DNA of 39,089 nt, from assembly GCA_021201315.1 (NCBI GenBank), contig JAJQFG010000134.1, positions 1 to 39,089 of the forward strand. Direction: 5' to 3'. Of this stretch, positions 36,217 through 39,089 are shown one piece after another (the first letter of the stretch is position 1; each line of letters begins with the position of its first letter). The notes under the pieces are model-generated. The model was not told the DNA's origin and made no database searches. It saw only the letters and a list, made by a program, of their open reading frames with translations. The DNA comes from Erysipelotrichaceae bacterium. Its GTDB lineage: Bacteria; Bacillota_I; Bacilli_A; Erysipelotrichales; Coprobacillaceae. The translations under genes were made by a program, and so were the position numbers.

Positions 36217-37396
36217 ATGAAATCAATATTGTCATCAAAAGGAATAGTATTGTTTATTCTTATGCTTATTGTTCCTTTTTTTAGTGGAAATTCACAGGAT
36301 ATTATATTTGGAATGATTTTTATAATGTCTTGTTATATATTTTGTATTGAATTACAAAAAAAAGATTTTAAAATTTCAAGTAAAAAAAATAATACAACAT
36401 TTAAAATACTAATCATTTCTAGTATATTTATTATTTATTCATTAATTAATATAGTAATCAATGGTGTATCTTATAATAGTATAGTTAGAATTGTTCAACT
36501 TTATACTTGCTTTTTTGTCCTTATAGCTTCTTCAATGTATAATTGGAAAAAAAGAGATAGATGTTGTTTTTTTATTAATAAAGATAGTGATTTTTGTATC
36601 TATGCTGTTATGGCCATTATCTGGATTTAAAATAAATTATTATAATGCATTATTTACTAGGGGTAATGCTTTAGGAGGAGCAATTTTTTGTTATTTTGGA
36701 ATATTTTTTAGCTTTAAAAGGAAATTTGATTTATCTGATAAATTAATAATAGTAATCGGATTCATACTACTATATTTTGCTAACAGTAGATCCAGCATGA
36801 TAGCGTTAATCGTTTTTTTGATTATCAGATTTTTTCTAATTAATTTCAAAAAAATCCCATATAAAAATATTTTTATGATTGCTTTATTAGTATGTTTAGC
36901 AGTTCCTATAGTTTATATGATTTTATATAATTCATCAATGAGAGAAGTACTTGATAATTTTTCCTGGATATATTTGAGAAAAAGATTCTTTTCTGGAAGG
37001 CAATATATATGGGGAGCACTTTTAAATTATATTTCTCAAAAACCATTTATGGGATATGGATTGGGAGTTACAGCTGATGATTTTTTAAGTTTAGGTTGGA
37101 GTAGTCACAATTGGTATCTTCAAACACTTTTACAAATAGGTATTATGGGCTTTTGTTTATTGGTGGAAGTTTTAAAAATTATTTGGAATGATTTATATAA
37201 GTATAAAGATTCAATAGTATGTAAAAGTGTTTCGGCATTTCTTATTGGGGTTCTTTTATGGCAATGTTTTGAAGTAACTATAACTCAAAATAATATATCA
37301 ATAGGTATTTTGGTATGGTTTATATTTGGATTGGGAGTAAACAAAAATTTATTAACTCAAAATAATAAACACTTTATGGGAGATTACCATGAATAA
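36217..37396 (+). pseudogene. Wzy-like polysaccharide polymerase, frameshifted at an A7 tract
   Basis: The first frame (36217-36630) gives hydrophobic segments such as GIVLFILMLIVPFFSGN and VQLYTCFFVLIASS, then non-membrane sequence and a stop. The second frame, open from before GTG 36587 to 37396, gives FGIFFSFKR, GFILLYFANSRSSMIALIVF and MGYGLGV..DDFLSLGWSSHN, as in O-antigen ligase/polymerase proteins. The break fits A7 36547-36553: with A6 the frame runs NWKKEIDVVFLLIKIVIFV. The repaired protein of about 390 aa has some ten helices, normal for Wzy. Confidence 0.8.
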
Positions 37397-38849
37397 AGAG
37401 AATAAACAAATTACAAAAAACTATATTTTCAATTCTATATATAAAATTTTAAATATTTGTATGCCATTGTTGACTGCACCTTATCTTTCAAGAGTTGTAG
37501 GTGCAGAATCATTAGGAACATATGCATATTATTATGCCATAGCACATTATTTTTATTTGATTGGTAAAATGGGATTAAATAATTACGGTACAAGACAAAT
37601 AGCAAAAACTCAAAATGAGGAAGAGCGTTATAAAACTTTTTCATCTATTTATTCACAACAGATAATAACTGCTGGATTGATGATTATTATTTATGCAATT
37701 TTTTGTATATCTCAGATTAAAGTAAATTTTGTCATACCGTTAATTTTAGGTATATATGTAATAGGTTGTTTATTAGATATTGACTGGTTATGGTGTGGAT
37801 TAGAAAAATTTAGCACAATTGCTATTAAAAACATTATAGTTAAAGTTTTAACTATAATTGGAATTTTTATATTTGTTAAGACAGCCGCTGACTTATGGAA
37901 ATATACAATGATAATGTCTTGTGGTATGTTATTGGGATTTATAACACTCTGGTTTGGTATTAGAAAATATATAAAATGGAGAAAGCCAAAATTATCTGAG
38001 GTTTTAGTACATTTAAAACCAAATTTAATTTTATTGTTTCCTATTTTAGCTAGTAATATTTATCGTTCAATGGATAAAATAATGGTTGGGCAAATCAGTG
38101 GAGCCGCCGAATTAGGATATTATGATAATGCAGAGAAAATTATTTATGCGATAAGTGGATTGATTACTGCTTTTACAAATGTAATGTTACCAAGATGTAC
38201 AAAGCTATTAGCAATTGGAAATAAACATAAATGTTATGAATATATTAAGATTGCAATAAATTTTTTATATTTTTTAATAGGTGGGATGGCATTTGGAATA
38301 TTTGCATTATCAGATAGAATAGTTATTTTGTTTTATGGAAATGGATATGTAAATAGTATTATTTTGCTTAGAATATTATCAGTTACAATTCTTATGATGA
38401 TATGGAGTGAGATTGTAAGGTCAATGTGGGTTATACCTAATGGAAAAGACAAGATTTATTTATGCACATTATCTGTAGGTGCAATTACCAATTTGATAGT
38501 TAATTTTATACTTATACCTTTATATGGAGCTAAAGGCGCTTCAGTAGCAACTATTGGTGCTGAGTTTATCGTTCCTTGTGTTCAATTTATATTTTTGCAT
38601 AGTGAATTGAATTATCGTAAGATGATAAGAAATACTGCCCCATATTTGATATCGGGATTATCGATGGTTTTTATTTTATTTACATTATCTAATAGTCTTG
38701 TAAATAATGTGTTGAATTTGCTAATACTCATTTTTGTAGGCGCATTTGTATATTTCTTAATTTCAATAGTTTTTGTTTATATTTTAAATAGAAGTTTATT
38801 TGAATATGGGAAAAAAACATTGAGTAATTATATAAGAAATAATAAGTGA
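37389..38849 (+). CDS. Wzx-type polysaccharide flippase
   Basis: 486 aa with about 12-14 membrane helices. The N terminus NYIFNSIYKILNICMPLLTAPYLSRVVGAESLG is split here only by family-typical spacing and is the Wzx/RfbX start. SNIYRSMDKIMVGQISG and ELGYYDNAEKI are characteristic. It moves lipid-linked units across the membrane for Wzy. Start overlaps the end of the wzy frame. Unlike its three neighbours it is unbroken, although it holds similar A and T runs. Confidence 0.9.
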   Translation: MNKENKQITKNYIFNSIYKILNICMPLLTAPYLSRVVGAESLGTYAYYYAIAHYFYLIGKMGLNNYGTRQIAKTQNEEERYKTFSSIYSQQIITAGLMIIIYAIFCISQIKVNFVIPLILGIYVIGCLLDIDWLWCGLEKFSTIAIKNIIVKVLTIIGIFIFVKTAADLWKYTMIMSCGMLLGFITLWFGIRKYIKWRKPKLSEVLVHLKPNLILLFPILASNIYRSMDKIMVGQISGAAELGYYDNAEKIIYAISGLITAFTNVMLPRCTKLLAIGNKHKCYEYIKIAINFLYFLIGGMAFGIFALSDRIVILFYGNGYVNSIILLRILSVTILMMIWSEIVRSMWVIPNGKDKIYLCTLSVGAITNLIVNFILIPLYGAKGASVATIGAEFIVPCVQFIFLHSELNYRKMIRNTAPYLISGLSMVFILFTLSNSLVNNVLNLLILIFVGAFVYFLISIVFVYILNRSLFEYGKKTLSNYIRNNK

Positions 38850-38970
38850 TGTATAAATTAAATATAGGATGATGATATATCATTTAATATTTGGTATTAA
38901 TAATATTGATAGAACGGAACAAGAAAATTAAGCTATAGCAATTATTTGAATAATAAAATATTATAAAAAT
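38850..38970. other. Gap between wzx and the dehydrogenase
   Basis: AT-rich, with no clear terminator. A 17-codon frame from about 38870 has no recognisable content. TTGATA near 38908 could be a -35 box but no matching -10 stands out. I see nothing firm here. Confidence 0.3.
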
Positions 38971-38988
38971 AAGGAGTTGATGAATTAT

Positions 38989-39089
38989 ATGAAAATTACA
39001 GTAGCAGGAACAGGTTATGTTGGTTTAAGTATTGCAACACTTTTAGCTCAACATAATGAAGTTGTAGCAATTGATATTATTAAAGAAAA
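38989..39089 (+). CDS. ugd: UDP-glucose 6-dehydrogenase, 5' end (partial)
   Basis: The first 33 residues are visible: [20 protein letters not shown], then NEVVAIDI, the NAD-binding GxGxxG start of the UDP-glucose/UDP-mannosamine dehydrogenase family. It would supply UDP-glucuronate or a similar acidic sugar. AAGGAG at 38971-38976 leaves 12 nt to this ATG and 3 nt to the in-frame ATG 38980, so either may be used. The gene runs off the right edge. Confidence 0.8.
   Translation, partial: MKITVAGTGYVGLSIATLLAQHNEVVAIDIIKE

Overview
The window looks like a piece of a low-GC, anaerobic, gut-type Firmicute chromosome, most likely Erysipelotrichia-like. That placement is inferred from strong A+T bias, AGGAGG-type ribosome sites, a glycyl-radical enzyme, two PTS systems and the DUF1703 and DUF234 ATPase families; no rRNA or tRNA is present to fix it.

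Layout. (1) 1-2748 is a patchwork: the tail of an unknown gene, a 43-aa holin-like toxin, a minus-strand AAA-ATPase/PD-(D/E)XK gene (DUF1703 type), a truncated second copy of the toxin and the C-terminal stub of a Phd/YefM antitoxin. (2) 2749-12592 is a plus-strand conjugation module of the Tn1549/CTn type: ArdC-like protein, VirD4 coupling protein, Maff2-like and VirB6-like membrane proteins, PrgI (VirB3-like), VirB4 ATPase, a coiled-coil protein and a VirB1-like lysozyme/CHAP hydrolase. A frameshifted Phd antitoxin with its own promoter sits inside it. No relaxase or topoisomerase is seen, and the module stops abruptly at an alcohol dehydrogenase gene. (3) 12711-13763 is a zinc alcohol dehydrogenase, followed by a decayed minus-strand DUF1703 pseudogene. 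(4) 15776-21660 is a GntR-controlled operon: fructose-type PTS EIIA and EIIBC, a PflD-like glycyl-radical enzyme and its activase, probably for a PTS-imported anhydro-sugar alcohol. (5) 21967-23403 is an ATPase/DUF234 gene with a repeated operator. (6) 23508-27980 is a beta-glucoside operon with two antiterminator (RAT)/terminator switches, separate EIIA, BglG/LicT antiterminator, EIIBC and GH1 6-phospho-beta-glucosidase. (7) HU and an XRE regulator follow. (8) 29059-30309 holds a tyrosine recombinase gene flanked by inverted core sites. (9) 30613 to the end is an exopolysaccharide/capsule locus: sugar-1-P transferase, glycosyltransferases, two P-loop kinase-like proteins, acetyltransferase, Wzy, Wzx and the start of UDP-glucose dehydrogenase.

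The most striking signal is layered on/off control at the polysaccharide locus. The recombinase lies between two copies of a 17-bp site (AAGATT-5-AATCTT) in inverted orientation. The outer flanks would complete a terminator for the recombinase in either orientation, and an outward promoter inside the segment would face the polysaccharide genes only after inversion. Next comes a 13-bp-stem terminator directly in front of the first polysaccharide gene. Inside the operon, three genes are interrupted at homopolymers: an A7 in a GT4 transferase, a G10 in the acetyltransferase and an A7 in Wzy. The G10 tract in such an AT-rich genome is a classic contingency signature. Because several other breaks in the window are also at homopolymers, sequencing error must be excluded before any single one is believed.
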